This document shows, piece after piece, positions 1 to 11,690 of a stretch of DNA of 64,000 nucleotides (its first letter is position 1; each line of letters begins with the position of its first letter). Under the pieces are notes generated by a model, which saw nothing but the letters and a program-made list of their open reading frames with translations, had not been told where the DNA came from and did not search any database. Both the position numbers and the translations under genes were made by a program. Source of the stretch: Aspidiotus rigidus (taxonomy: Eukaryota; Arthropoda; Insecta; Hemiptera; Diaspididae); the NCBI GenBank assembly GCA_035079385.1, contig JAVHKY010000009.1, positions 682,001-746,000 on the forward strand. The letters are read 5' to 3'.

Positions 1-1010
1 GTACATCGTTTATCAATCTAACATTATGATTATTGTTATGTGAAATTATTTCAACTTCCTCCAACTTATCTAACGTTCTCTTTCACATTTGTGTAACAAG
101 TCGACGTGTTCACCACGATCCTAAGTATGGCTTGTATCAATTAAATAATTGGCGAAACTCTATCCTCGGTAGCGTCAGGAGTAAGTGATAAAATATTTTA
201 GACGAGCTTTCCAAGTATTGTCGTGTTAATTGACCATGAAGAGGAGAGGTCTACCAGTCTGGCCTATATAGACGGTGTTGCATTACTTTGAGCCACCAAG
301 TACATGTTGAGTTGTACCTATTTTCATAACAATGATTATTATCGGCAACCAATTTAGAAATACGTTTAGAGCTATTAGCATGGAGTTTCTTTTTAATAAC
401 TTGATAGACATCAATGGGTATGTTGTTCATTTTAGCTATATGTCTGATAGTGTTGATTTCATTATCAAAGTTACTTTTGCTGAGCGGTACGGTGAGCGCA
501 CGATGTATCATAGATGAGTAGCTGCTCTCTTATGAGCACGGGAGTGGAGAGAACACTGATTAATGATAGAGTGTGTGGTAGTAGGCTTCCTGAAAATATC
601 AAAATGAATAAAAAGCATTTCTATTATTTTTGCTTCTAATAGTAATCTTGAGATCGAGGAAATCGATAGTATCGCCTCCAAATTCCAACGTAAATTTGAT
701 ATTGGGGTAATGAGAATTGAGAGTTACGAGGAGAGAGTCGCGTGAAGATTTACACGCATTGTAGACACAAAGTATGTCGTCGACGTAACGCCCTCAAAAT
801 ACTACGTCATTCATGTACGGGGAATAGAGCATATGTACACATAAGTAAACATTAGATATAAGTGAGCTAAGAGGGGCTCCCATTCTACAAAATTAATCAG
901 GCAGATGCAGAAAGCGGTAGTAATAAGAACTACCAGTATGGTTAGGATGTTCCTGTGAGAAATGTAAACTCTTTATTGCTTGGTGTATGATACACCCGCA
1001 ATAAAGATGT
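1..1010 (-). pseudogene. Penelope-like element: RT C-terminal part plus GIY-YIG endonuclease, decayed
   Basis: On the minus strand several frames together show the C-terminal half of a Penelope-like retroelement polyprotein. A reverse-transcriptase stretch beginning GAPLSS leads to YVDD at 776-787. This is followed by IDFLDLK (about 648-667) and a MIHRALTVPLSK block near 470-511. The GIY-YIG nuclease signature VYIGQTGR lies at 250-273, and more C-terminal sequence (DKLEEVEII) runs off the left edge of the window. In the family, RT copies the RNA and GIY-YIG nicks the target. The copy is dead: in-frame stops interrupt the RT (just before GRYVDD and after the FLDL block), and the frame changes around the GIY-YIG motif. 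The RT catalytic aspartates survive. The element is cut by the window start, so its 3' end is not visible. Confidence 0.72.
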
Positions 1011-1039
1011 ACACCAACAGCAATGGCGGCGGTGAATAC

Positions 1040-1890
1040 TCAGATGATGATAATGATGATAATAATAATAATCAATAGCCTTTATTCTTTTAACAGGGGG
1101 CTTTTTGAGGAATTTCCGCCGTCCAACAAAAAACTTGAAAAAATTTCATCTCTCGAGCTATATATAACATGTGGGGGACTTGGAAAATTTTGACACTTGA
1201 GCCATATACGATAGAAGAGGGGACTTGGAAAAAATTTCAACTCTCGAGTTTATATTTACAATAGGTTGTTCTCACGAATTTTAGTGTTGGTGGCGTCGCA
1301 TCGGCACTCGCAGTCAAAGTTGCAAGTTGCGAGTATATGAGTGGCCGGCTCTATTACGCCGGTGCTTACCGACTTTGCGGTATTGTAGTCGGATAGTCAA
1401 GTGGGTAACTAAGACCACCCCTGAACTATCTAAACGGCGTAAAAACAAGTTTGTAAAACGAACCTCCGAGTCTTACAAAATTAGGGCCGTGTGTCGGGCG
1501 TAGCCTTCCCCAATCTGTATACCATTCATGTCTGTAAATCATGGTATATTTTGTTCCCACCCAAGAGTTTTATGATGCCATCCCACCTTATTTTCTGTTT
1601 CATTTTTTTCGTGCCTTCCTTTAAAAACCAATCATCAACTTTGTAGGTCCGTCGGTCTTCATTTTGTCTCGATATATGACCAGCCCGATCCCATGTTATC
1701 CTTTTTGGCGCATTTCATTTTTTCCTGTATTTTCCTCATACTTTTTTCTTGTTTGCGTTTTATCCCAATATTGACCTTTCCATCGCGTTCTGCGCGGATC
1801 TCATTTTTTGTTCACCTTTTTTGTTGCAGCCCACGTTTGGGCTCCATAAGTTAATTGTTGGTAGGATGCAGCTATTAATTTATTTTTTTT
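1040..1890 (-). pseudogene. RTE/CR1-type LINE 3' end remnant
   Basis: On the minus strand, fragments in more than one frame match the conserved C-terminal tail of endonuclease/reverse-transcriptase LINEs. LTYGAQTW lies at about 1831-1855, AQNAMERS at about 1771-1795 and AGHISRQN at about 1661-1686. A degenerate tail containing DWGRLRP lies near 1500. The catalytic RT core is absent, so this is a 5'-truncated copy. Downstream on the same strand, an interrupted ATT/ATC trinucleotide run (about 1047-1075) may be the simple-sequence 3' tail typical of such LINEs. Frameshifts and stops show it is long dead. The clade assignment (RTE-like versus CR1-like) rests on remembered tail motifs and is tentative. 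Confidence 0.58.
1090..1265 (+). repeat. Degenerate short repeat, CTTGGAAAA...CTCGAG...TATATA type
   Basis: At least three imperfect units combine GGGGACTTGGAAAA with a following TTTGACA/TTTCAAC and a CTCGAG or TTGAGCC plus TATA-rich stretch. The same unit in reverse complement (TTTTCAAGTCCCC...TATCATACATAGCTCGAA) recurs many times at 8.1-9.3 kb, so this is one dispersed family. Nothing coding is seen in it. Confidence 0.55.
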
Positions 1891-2244
1891 TTCTATACAT
1901 GATGTTAAAACGATGTTTTGACTGCATCTATAGGTGCTGTCAAAGAATTCATTTTACCCATAACTATATTAGCCTGAAAGGAAAAATAGAAGTGGGAAGG
2001 GGTTTCCACCCACTTTCACGAAACAAATTTCACGAAAAGCCCATTTCATGAAAATGTTTTCACGAAAATTTCTTCTTCCGAATACAATTTTACGAAGACG
2101 TTTTCACGAAAATATTTTCACAAAAATTTTTCCCCACGAAAATTTTAGGCCAGCAATTTTGCCTAATAAATACGCAACCTGCATCGACCGTCACGATCAA
2201 CACGATTTCCATTGCCTATTTCTGTATTCTTGTAACCTCAGTTT

Positions 2245-3701
2245 ATGAAATTTCCATGGCATGCAAAAAAGTATCATACCCCGGCTGCGACCAACTTCTC
2301 CCTACTGTCAGTGTGTACAATGCAGCCTGCAGTGGAAGGAAATAAGTTGTTACTGGACGGGTACATCTACTACCGGTCGAGGCGTGCCAATAATAAGCAG
2401 TATTGGGACTGCATTAAGTTGAGAGCAAAAGAATGTACCGCCCGTGCGATAACGAACGAACCCGATCCTGGCCAACCGCTGGTTGAGCTGAAAGGGCCAA
2501 GTGAATCACCGTGTTTACACCCTCCAAATCAAGAGGAGGTTCTCGCGCTACAAAAAACCAACGATACACGATTGCTGAGGAATGAATTGGCAAATGTTCC
2601 ACCTGAGGTTCTATCTCAGCTACCGAAACGAGAATCCTTGAAGAAGGCAATCCGCAGGACAAGACGGAAGGATTTGCCGCCAAACCCAAAGACGCTACCT
2701 GATTTGGGCGCTGTGCCACTCCAGTTTCAACGGACCCTGACGGGAGAAAAGTTCTTGATATTCGATAGCAGAGGTGAAGAACTCGAGGCGGAGGAAGAGG
2801 AGGAATTTGAAAGTGACGAAGACATTGGCCAGCCAGCACCGCAGCGTCTACGTACTCTCGTGTATGCAACACGTCGCAATCTTGAGTTATGTCAGAGTAC
2901 AGTTTGGTTTGTCGACGGGACGTTTAAATCGAGTCCTGGCTTATTTTCTCAGCTATTCTGGGGGTTCGCCGAAGGAATGCTCGTGGCGGTGAAGCAGTAG
3001 TACTGCCATTTGGGTACGCTTTCATGACGGGGAAAAGCGAAGTGGAGAACACAGCAGTACTAAGAGCTGTCCACGATGCAGTCGAAGAATACCGTATCAA
3101 TGCGTGCATCCCCGAACGAGCACTTATGGATTTCAAAAACGCAATTATCAACGCTACGGGAACTGTATTCAAGGATGCCCAAGTTCGCTGCTGTTTCTTC
3201 CATTTGGGCCAGGCTGTATACAGACAAGTTCAATTGAAGGGATTACAGCAAGCATACAACAATCCCGATGATCGGACGCTCAAAACGCACATACATATGA
3301 TCCTTGCATTGGTTTATGTGCCAGTCGCTGAAGTAAGCAGAGTATTTATCCTCTTAGCAGCAGCGAGTCCGATTGAACTGAAACCAATTCTCGATTATTT
3401 CAAAAAAACTTACGTCGGTACTCCCCGTCGCAATGCACGATACGCTATTGAAATTTGGAACCAGTATGATGCCGCCCTCGCAAAGACGCACAACACCAAC
3501 AACTGCAGCGAGAGTTGGCATAATCGTTTCAATACAATTATCGGCAAACATCATCCCGACTTTTATTCGGCACTCATAGAAATTCAGAGGGAACAGGCGG
3601 ACGTAGAAACGGCAATACCAGAACTCAGTCTAGGTCGATGGGTGAAGACTTCACCCAAGAAAAAATGGATCCAGCTGCAGGATAGGATTAGGGACAAGTG
3701 A
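2245..3701 (+). pseudogene. FLYWCH zinc finger + MULE transposase, frameshifted
   Basis: The N-terminal part has a FLYWCH-type finger (LLLDGYIYY, then YWDC, ECTARAIT and a final CLH where the family normally has H-x-H). An acidic linker follows, then the MULE core. The DDE triad is visible: D in WFVDGTFKS (codon 2914), D in LMDFKNA (codon 3129) and E in NNCSESWHN (codon 3510). The first frame stops at 2998-3000. The homologous sequence continues in another frame (VLPFGYAFMTGKSE), so a single small indel between about 2925 and 2995, perhaps at the G run near 2959-2963, breaks the gene. The first ATG is 2245; ATG 2320, just before the finger, is a plausible native start. The family catalyses cut-and-paste transposition in the nucleus. 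No SWIM zinc domain is seen after 3701. Confidence 0.8.
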
Positions 3702-4692
3702 CGAGTTACACACAACATAGAGATGATGCCACCGAATTGGAATACCTACGAACACTCGCTCACACAATCTGTGTTACAAGTAGCATAGATGATACATTCT
3801 CCATAGAAATGTCTTCTTCTTCATTACCATGTCCAAGAATGTTCATTAAATATTAGAAGTTGATCAACCGAAGGCAAGGGAAGAAGTGAATATTTATTTC
3901 AGAATATTTGTGAACACGAAAACTTATATTCATAAGTATCTTGACAGCCAATAGTATATCAACAAGCATTTATATTAATAGGCTACAGGTCTGCAAAACC
4001 TGATAATTTTAACACTTCCCCGCAGGTACAGCCAGACCTGTTAGTAAAAATATGCGTAATGTGGCTGATAGAATAAAGAGAGAAAAATAATAAAAACTCT
4101 CCTAACGATATAAAATGCAGAGTACAAACTGCCGAATATAGAGGAAAAGGTACTATACCGCTAAAAACCTGTGGAGTGTGAGCAATTCAACGATTTAGTT
4201 CATTTTATTTTCTTTCAATTTTGTAGTATTGTTTTTACAAGTGTGATACCAGTGATGATACAATTCAAGATAAGATAAATCGATGTACCGGTATTAGGTA
4301 TTAATACAATAAGTTTTTACAGAATTTTAACGGAAACTAATTAAATACATCAGGGTAAGTCATGTGCTTTGTTGCCTGTAGAATTATAATTGTTACCAGA
4401 AATTTTGACACAAAATGTTTCCTTTTTTTTTTTACATGTACGAGTATTTGAGTAAACATGGCGATCCGATTAAACGAGTTTCAAGAGTAAAGTACAGTCC
4501 GTCTATCTCTGCAGAGTAGATTCTGGTAATACGTATTTTACTTTATTTTCGTACACGGTATATCAATTTGGTCATTCGATCAATTTTACAGAAGTTTACA
4601 AAGAATTTTGAACTTTACAGATTTTCAAATTTGAAATATTATCGCAAGTTTATTGATTCGCCATTGCCTGAAACTAAAGTACAAATAAAATG
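3702..4692. other. Non-coding interior of the MULE element
   Basis: AT-rich sequence after the transposase stop. I see no protein motif, tRNA or clear repeat. A poly-T run lies near 4421-4434. It may contain element 3' untranslated sequence and part of a copia LTR, but no TG...CA ends could be paired. Confidence 0.4.
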
Positions 4693-5075
4693 TTACATTT
4701 TTAAACCAAGATCTTCTCGGAATTTCGTAAATTTACAGGCAGTAAGTGATTTAGTAAAAATATCAGCTGTATTTTGATTGGTGTCAATACGTTCGAGTAA
4801 AATGCTCTTATATCAATTTCATTTCGTACAAAGAACGTTTTAGTATCCAATTGTCGAGTGCCTCTAAAATTGCTTGGATTTTTAGCGATATCGATACAAC
4901 CCTGATTATCTTCAAGTACAAGTGTAGGAACACATGATTTTAATCCAAGAGCATCAACAAATTGTCTAACCCAGAGAATATCTCTGGTGATATCGCATAA
5001 CGCGTAAAACTCAGCGATCATCGTGCTGATTGCTACTGTAGGTTGCCGCTTTGAGGACCAAGATATTGTATTTCA
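4693..5075 (-). pseudogene. Ty1/copia RNase H C-terminal fragment
   Basis: The minus strand encodes the end of a copia-type pol polyprotein. A SWSSKRQPTVAIS block (about 5030-5070) leads to AEFYALCD, then DNQGCIDIAKNP, and in a shifted frame TADIFTKSL, ending at a stop at 4693-4695. These are classic RNase H signatures at the C-terminus of copia pol. A stop lies directly upstream of the block and a frameshift falls near 4800-4830, so it is dead and 5'-truncated. The upstream edge abuts the right TIR of the surrounding MULE, which suggests nested insertion. No LTR pair could be recognised. Confidence 0.72.
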
Positions 5076-5215
5076 AAATGTTAGTAAAGGAAATTTTCGT
5101 GAAATTGTATTCGGGAGAAGCAATTTTCGTGAAAACATTTTCGTGAAAATGTCTTTTGTGAGATGTGCTTCTCGTGAGATTCACTTCGTGAAAGTGACGG
5201 GGAATCGTGGGAAAG

Positions 5216-7480
5216 AAAAACGAATTCGCCAATCAAGTTCCAGGATTAGCGTGAACAAAAGATGAATCAGCCAATAACGTTTGTGTGTTCCTTGATTGAA
5301 TTTCGTTTCAACATCCTTTATAGAAAAAGGTGTCTTACAATATATGCGGATATCGTGAACGTTCACCAGCTCGGCAAATTGCTCGACTCGCCTCCAGCTC
5401 AGAAAGCAATTTTTGCCTCATTGAGTAAACGCTCACTTTACCCGCATGTACGTACAGTAATGTAGTATTACTTCTTGTATTGATTTTGACATCAGTGGGA
5501 TCACATCGTCAGCATACCTATCTCAAATTATTCAGGTATTTTCCTAGTTTTAAGATTTCTACTGCACTCGAATGCCTAATCCTCCTCTTATTAGTTGAAA
5601 ATGGAGTGTCAACAATGAACAATTGTCCACGAGGAAGACTATGACTGTACGATACGAGTACGATACAATTGAGCGATGCATTGGTATGAATATATGGCAA
5701 GTTTAAGTTGTCAAAAGCTATCTCGTACTCCTTTTGCATTTTTGTCTCGTACACATATACCCTAAATGATAAGTGGGATGACGAGCTGGTGTTGTTGTTG
5801 CATGGTACCTTATGGTGCTGCTGTAAAAAGGTGTCGCCAATAAAAGTGCAGTATAATATTATAATAATATTATGCTTGCATCGTAGTGGTACAAACGCAT
5901 ACCATACGACAATATGATGCGGTACGGCATCAGCACTATACCTACACGATAATGATGATTGTATACAAGTACGCGCTAGATACTGCGGGACAATTTAAAA
6001 ACTAAAACAAAAACGATTCTCAGTACAGATTGAGTAATGTATAGAATTTGATAAGAACAACATTTTCACACTTCCAATGTGGTTTTCATTAGGTATATAA
6101 AATAAGCTAACTGAAGAATGAGTATACCTACACACAAGTTGTACTGAATAGAAGCCGGTTTCGTTTATCAGCGATGCTATAGAACAATATGATTGGAAAG
6201 AAGGTAGCGATTGCGTGCAACAGAATATAAAGAGCAGTCATTATGCACTTAGGAGAATGTACACGTACTGTATATGGGTGCATTTAATGCTTATACGAGT
6301 TGCCTTTTTTTTATTTTAAAATGCGTTCCTTCGCCTTGTTTCTCACACCTTTTTCGCGCACCGCTATAGTGACAAGCTTCGAGTATCAATATTTTTTTTT
6401 TTCTCCATCATTTTACCGTTTTACTCGCACGCAAAACTTATTCATTGTTTTTTTTTCCTCTCTCTCTCTCTCTCCTTTTTATTTACCACTAGCAAGACGC
6501 TCGCAGGATTATTTTTAGATTGTTAGTCAAGTACCTTTGAAAATACGATTTTCTCAATTATTATGATTTTATTTATTCATATTGTAAGGCACTAATCGTA
6601 CCATAATACTTTTAAAAAATTCATAAAAACTTCTCAAGATTTTATAAAGTTTTTAAATTGCCAGAAGGGGCTTCAGAAGTCGCTGAGATGAAAACTCAAT
6701 AACCGTTGACATTCTCGTTAGTTTATAACAAATTTATTGGAGGATTTGAAGAAGGTTCTCAAAAATAATTTTGCAGAAAAAACTTGCAGTGATGCCTAAA
6801 TAGTCTATTAAAGCTCCAAACTTCTAAGAACAAAAATTAGTTGATAAAATGTATTCACAATATCCTCTAGACTCAGTTTTTTTTTTTTGTTCAATCGATA
6901 TTTTTGGGTGCGAGACGAGGTCTCATGATGAAATCTATGGAGGAAATGGAGTTCTTTTCTCCTCTTCTAGACTTGAGCCAATTTTACGTGAAAAACAATA
7001 TCAACTTTCAACTTTTGATGGTTGAATCGAAATATCATTTCACAAAACTTTTTTCAAAGTGTCAAAGACTGCGAAGACTTGGAATATGTTATTCTTACAA
7101 CTACAAGCAGAATAAATTATATATCCAAATTTTATAGTCATGGACATCCAAAATCCTCGATATTTTGAATAATATTAAAATAATAAAAATACTTTTACAA
7201 TAGACCATACGGTATATAATTTATAAACTTTACAAAGAAAAAATGCTTTCGGCAAATTTGTCACCATCAGTAGTGAACAAAATTACTGTCAGCCAGAAGT
7301 CCTTTCAACGATGACGAAGTTTTTAATACGCAAGAAAGGACAATCCTCTTAAAAATTGTTGTAGTACAGCACTACTTTGAAAGGATGCCATGGTACACAT
7401 GTACAATTCTTTTCTCTCAAGCTATTTCTGAAGATTATAATGATCCTAAATAAAGTACATTATTAAAAAACGTGTAACAA
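5216..7480. other. No gene recognised; AT-rich with short simple repeats
   Basis: Only short chance reading frames are present. A (CT)n run lies at about 6459-6474, with poly-T tracts near 6391-6401 and 6880-6890. Nothing with protein-family character was seen on either strand. Confidence 0.5.
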
Positions 7481-7486
7481 AAAACT

Positions 7487-7564
7487 GGCAGCCCACTTAG
7501 TTAGCTGTTCGGGTTTTTCTTCAGTAACTGCGTTAATCGGAGCAAACAGGGAACCTGTTTTATG
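7487..7564 (+). repeat. Dispersed repeat ending AGGGAACCTGTTTTATG
   Basis: The core AGGGAACCTGTTTTATG (7548-7564) and about 60 bp before it (AGCTGTT...TAACTGCGTTAAT) match, in reverse complement, 24093-24160. The 17-bp core also occurs at 10604-10620 (one mismatch), 16043-16059, and inverted at 16244-16260. It is a mobile-repeat end or other conserved block of a non-coding family. Confidence 0.6.
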
Positions 7565-7670
7565 GAACTCTCTTTCTTATAGATACTTTTTTTTTTGAGT
7601 AGTTCGACATTCAAAATTTATCATCATATTATATTGTATCGAAATTTTTCAAAGCCCTCCTCCCATGATG

Positions 7671-8033
7671 TACCGAGTGAGGCCAAAAGATGTTAGCAGT
7701 CAAATGGAGATTTAGACTGAATTTGTTGTAGCACAAAAACGCGAATAACGTTTGATGTAAACTTCAAGTCTACGAATTTGAATCTAATGGGGGAATTTTC
7801 AATTTCTTATTTTGAAAACCTTGGCAAGTTGGTCAATTTTTGGGAAATTTTGGTCCATAACTCGGCTCAGAAAAGTTATAGAACGTTGGGTAGGGGAGAA
7901 AATTGAAGATAAAATTAGATACAAATCTCGTAGATTTGAAGTTTATGTCTTACAGTTCGCGTTTTTACGCTACAACAGATTTAGTGCAAACTCCCATTCA
8001 ACTGGTATAACATCTTTTGGCCTCATCCGGTAT
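7671..8033. mobile_element. Fold-back (palindromic) element, arms ~118 bp
   Basis: The left arm (7671-7788) and right arm (7912-8033) are inverted copies. Matching blocks include GAGGCCAAAAGATGTTA / TAACATCTTTTGGCCTC, TGTTGTAGC / GCTACAACA, AAAACGCGAA and AACTTCAA.TCTACGA. A spacer of about 120 bp separates them. A transcript would fold into a long hairpin. No coding potential was seen and no target duplication could be fixed. It is probably a non-autonomous DNA element or inverted duplication lying inside the degenerate repeat zone. Confidence 0.62.
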
Positions 8034-8097
8034 AGCTCGAAAGTGCAAATTTTTGCAAGTTCCCTCCCAACAGATAAAGCTCGACATTCAAAATTTC

Positions 8098-9320
8098 AAT
8101 AGAAAACCTATTTTATGGGGAGGGGGGGTCTTTTTGAAAATTTTGACATCCACTGTCCGGTGAAGAAATTTTTTCAAGTCCCAGACGTCGAAAGTCAAAA
8201 TTTTTTCCAAGTCACTCTCTATCACCTGGTGCGTATAGCTGGGAAGTATAAAGTCAACATTTTTTAAAATTCCCCTCGGATCAATTTAGGTAAACTTAGC
8301 GTGATAGTGGAAGTTGATGTCGAAATTTTTCCAATTTCCTTCCACTGAGCGTCGACACATTTGAAAACAATATCGATAAAATACAATTGGCAGTATCACT
8401 TTCATAATTCTGTATTAAAGTCACTCGTTCCATATTATATAATAATTAAAAAAGACAAAGGTATACGGATCTTTCAAAATTGCAATAGATAACAGAATAC
8501 AAACCGAAAGTTGAGAAGCGAAAAAAAGAAAATCTCACCATATTAGTCAAGTTCCAATATTCAAATATACAGAAGTTGCCCTCAGCAAAATTTCAAATAT
8601 CAAACTATGTACAGAGGGTAGCACAATAAATTAGAATTTTTCATCCACCAAAGGAGTTGCATAATGTTAATTCCAGCTTTCACAATATTATCATGAAAGA
8701 GCAACTTCCACTTTTAAAACCAATGCGCCCCATAGAATAGCTTTTCTGCTTTCCTCGTTTAACTTTGTTAGGGAAGCCATAATTTTTCTAAACCCCCTTC
8801 CCCTCCTATCATATTTTATAGCTCGAAATTAACAGAGAACTTGTCCTTTAAAGGGTCTTGCGCCTTTTGAAAATTTTTGCGCCCCGCCGTCTGCCGTCAA
8901 AGTCCTCGTTCTATCATTCAGCATAGCTTGCAAGTTGGACATCAAAATTTTCCAAGTCTACCTTCTATCATATTATAATTAATATTATAAATCACACATA
9001 ATTATAAATTTCAATTACAGTTTTACTTCTCAAATGTTTTGGTTTTGACTCGTTGTTAAAAGCAATTAGATCCATAGAAAAGGTCTCTGCGTTCCTTCGT
9101 TAAGAGAGTCGTGATTTTCAAAGTTCCTCTTCTATCATACATAGATCAAAAGAAGAAATTATCTGAAATTAGCTCCAATCAAATACAGCTTGATACTCGC
9201 AATTTCCCATTCCCCCCCTCTTATTATATAGCTCGAAGGTCGGAATTTTTTCAAGTCCCCTTCCTATCATACATAGCTCGAAAAAATTCCAAGTTCCACT
9301 TTTTTCTGGACGGCGGTCTA
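8098..9320 (-). repeat. Degenerate repeat field with ~320-340-bp tandem component
   Basis: Blocks of the type TTTTTCAAGTCCCC...TATCATACATAGCTCGAA recur near 8190, 8800, 8950, 9130, 9210 and 9260. A second block, CATAgAAnAGG..CTGCGTTCCT.CGTTTAA, occurs near 8731 and 9071, so part of the field is a diverged tandem duplication. That second block also matches 16244-16285, where it reads CATAAAACAGGTTCCCTGCG. The same family lies in the opposite orientation at 1090-1265. It has no coding content. Confidence 0.52.
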
Positions 9321-9429
9321 CCCCGTTTTCCCTTCAAGAGACCCCCTCCCCAATACAAGAGGTTCCCTGTTGAATGCCTTAAGATTAATAAGGTAATACT
9401 GATTCATCTGTGTACTCCAGAATAACTTT

Positions 9430-10600
9430 CTTGTTGTTTATACTTCTTTTTGAAAATATTGAAGCTTTATTACATCAGAATAATATTTCAATAATATTAT
9501 GTTTGAACTCTTTTATGATCATATGATTGTTTCAACTCGGTCTAGAAACTCAATAACAGAAGCTTCGTAACTTGAATAATGACAATCTGACTCAATCATC
9601 CCATGTCTACGAACGATCCCAACCCTTTGTCCCTTGTATAACACTCCTGATTGATTATTCACGTAGTCATACTTTCTTGCCGTAGCTTTGGATATATTTT
9701 AATTATAACATTATTTTTTTTTGGGAGGTGGGAAATGATAGTCATTGATCTCATGACAACTGAATTTCTTTTTCAACTTCTCTTTTTTTCTGTGTGTACT
9801 TTTCCTCTCTTTTTTTTTCCTTTTTCATTTTGTGGGCAAATGGATGTAATTGACAAAAATATTAGCTACCAAATCAGAATGTTCAAATTGGTAAATGTCT
9901 CGATATGAATTCTCTAAAATTTGGGATAAATAGGTACATCCTATTCGTAGCCCTGAGCAAACAGTTCATTTTTTCAGCAATATAGATTCAAGTTGAATTC
10001 TTCTGGATAGAAGCAAAAAAAATTAATAAATTTACAATACAATATTGAAATATTTATCTGGAAAAAATTATATAAAGGAAAAAAAATAGTCATCTAATTT
10101 TCATTATTTCTCAATGCACTAAACAAATACCGCATTAAAAAAAAATTCAAAAGATTATTTTGCAGGTAGACTAAAGAGAGAACAAAATTTTTCAAGTACG
10201 GATACCTGTAGTTTTTTAATAACGGACAGGACGGACGCGAAGTACACAAATCTTGGCTAATTTTATAGTTTGGGAAATGGGTACTGGTATTCGAATATTG
10301 CTAGGTAATTTAGAAACAAAAAAAACGCATACGCACGAAAAGCCAATCGGTTCATAAAACCTTGCGTCTAAAAGCAAGCCTACGGAAAAAAAATACGGAT
10401 ATACGAAAAGCCAATCGGTTGATAAGCGATAACAGCAAATAACCCATTTTTTTAGTAATATAGATTATGTTTCTTCAGCATGTATTTTTTGTTCGTCTCT
10501 ATTCAAATTTTCTCGATCGTCCAAAAATTTTCTACAAAATTTTCAGCTCACTTCTTTTACTGCTTAAAGCTCAGTTTTATTAGATGTGTCAATCGAAACG
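9430..10600. other. No gene recognised
   Basis: AT-rich sequence. A direct repeat ACGAAAAGCCAATCGGTT occurs twice, near 10336 and 10402. No protein motifs seen. Confidence 0.45.
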
Positions 10601-10603
10601 AAC

Positions 10604-10620
10604 AGGGAACCTGTATTATG
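10604..10620 (+). repeat. Copy of the AGGGAACCTGTTTTATG core
   Basis: AGGGAACCTGTATTATG differs from the core by one base. The upstream sequence (GTGTCAATCGAAACGAAC) only loosely resembles the 7.5-kb copy. Confidence 0.5.
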
Positions 10621-10849
10621 AAGAACTTGAAACCGTTTTTCATTGGTGGTCACATACATTATTGGTCGTTATTAATGATAATTCTGAACATCGTTTCAAA
10701 AATAAATAATATTAATATACTGTTGAGAAAATTTCTCATTTTCGATTGAATAAAATAAAATTTAGGTTTCCTTATTCTTAGATTATAGGCCTATTTATTT
10801 ATTATTTTATAAGATTATTTTTTCGGCGGTACTCTTCCAAAATTACTGG

Positions 10850-11170
10850 ATGAATCTTCTAGAAACTTAGGCAGATTACAGTGAATTGGGTAGGTAGTTC
10901 TCGAGATATACTCAATTTTAGGATTCGAGAGTTGATTCGAGGCGACTCAGAAGGGAATACTATTTTCAATTTGGAATAGCTTCTTTGAGTGAGATTTGCG
11001 ATAAGACTTATGAGTGAACCAGGCTCGGGTGAGATGTTTGTTAATGCGTCCACAAAGGGCGGAGCAATGAGGGGTTGAGTAATGGGTGATTGATTGCTTG
11101 TTTGGCTTTGATATCAATTCTTTTTGTTTTCCTGGATGTCCTCGTCTCTTACCGACTTTTCTTGGCCGAA
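10850..11170 (+). repeat. Dispersed repeat family, copy 1 of 3
   Basis: Blocks such as ATTTTCAATTTGGAATAGCT, GAGTGAGATTT, GAACCAGGC and GGGTGATTGATTGCTTGTTTGG recur at 54375-54610 in the same orientation. They recur in reverse complement at 63690-63955. The reverse strand carries a 64-residue open stretch here but stops in the other copies, so any coding origin, such as a retroelement, is unproven. Confidence 0.55.
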
Positions 11171-11179
11171 AAGTGAGAT

Positions 11180-11680
11180 ATTACATCTGCAGAAAAGTTG
11201 ACAGACAGAGGAAACGGTGAACTTTCTCGACATTTTGGAGGTGCTGGATCACTTTTAGGCTGAAAAAATTTTAGGTTTCTTTTCCTTATACATATGATTA
11301 TGTATACCTATAGGCCTATATTTAGCATTATAAGATTTTTCTTGTCCGGTGATCACCTCGGCTAGAGTTTTTCGAGACTCGGGCAAGTTTTAGTTGCATA
11401 TCTGAAGATGTGCACCTGTACAATTTTAGTTCTTTGTGCATACAAAAGGAAGAACATATAGGTAGTGTGGATTTTCTGTATTACCATGCAGTTTTTGGCA
11501 CCCATTTATCGGCCCGAGAAAAATAATATGAAGCACAAGATAAAGAAAGGGACTTAGCAGCATTTCAAAATGATGAACAAGAAAATAAATGTTTCACAAG
11601 AAGAAATTATTAATGACGAGAAAGAAAATTTTTAGGATTACAAATTATTATAATGCACGAGAAATCAAATGTCTCGCTTC
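11180..11680. other. No gene recognised
   Basis: AT-rich sequence without recognised motifs between a dispersed repeat and the fold-back MULE. Confidence 0.4.
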
Positions 11681-11690
11681 ATAAAAATAA

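Larger units (their letters stand above)
2001..5206 (+). mobile_element. Mutator-like DNA transposon with ~110-bp TIRs and 9-bp TSD
   Basis: The left end (2001-2110) and right end (about 5098-5206) are imperfect inverted copies built on CACTTTCACGAA, TTTTCACGAAAAT and CCGAATACAATTT blocks. Outside them lie GTGGGAAGG (1992-2000) and GTGGGAAAG (5207-5215), a 9-bp duplication with one mismatch; 9 bp is the usual MULE target-site length. The interior carries a FLYWCH-MULE transposase pseudogene on the plus strand. Close to the right end is a copia fragment on the minus strand, probably a later nested insertion. About 1 kb between them (3702-4692) has no recognisable coding; part could be copia LTR or element 3' sequence. 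The arms have diverged, so the insertion is not recent. Confidence 0.68.
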
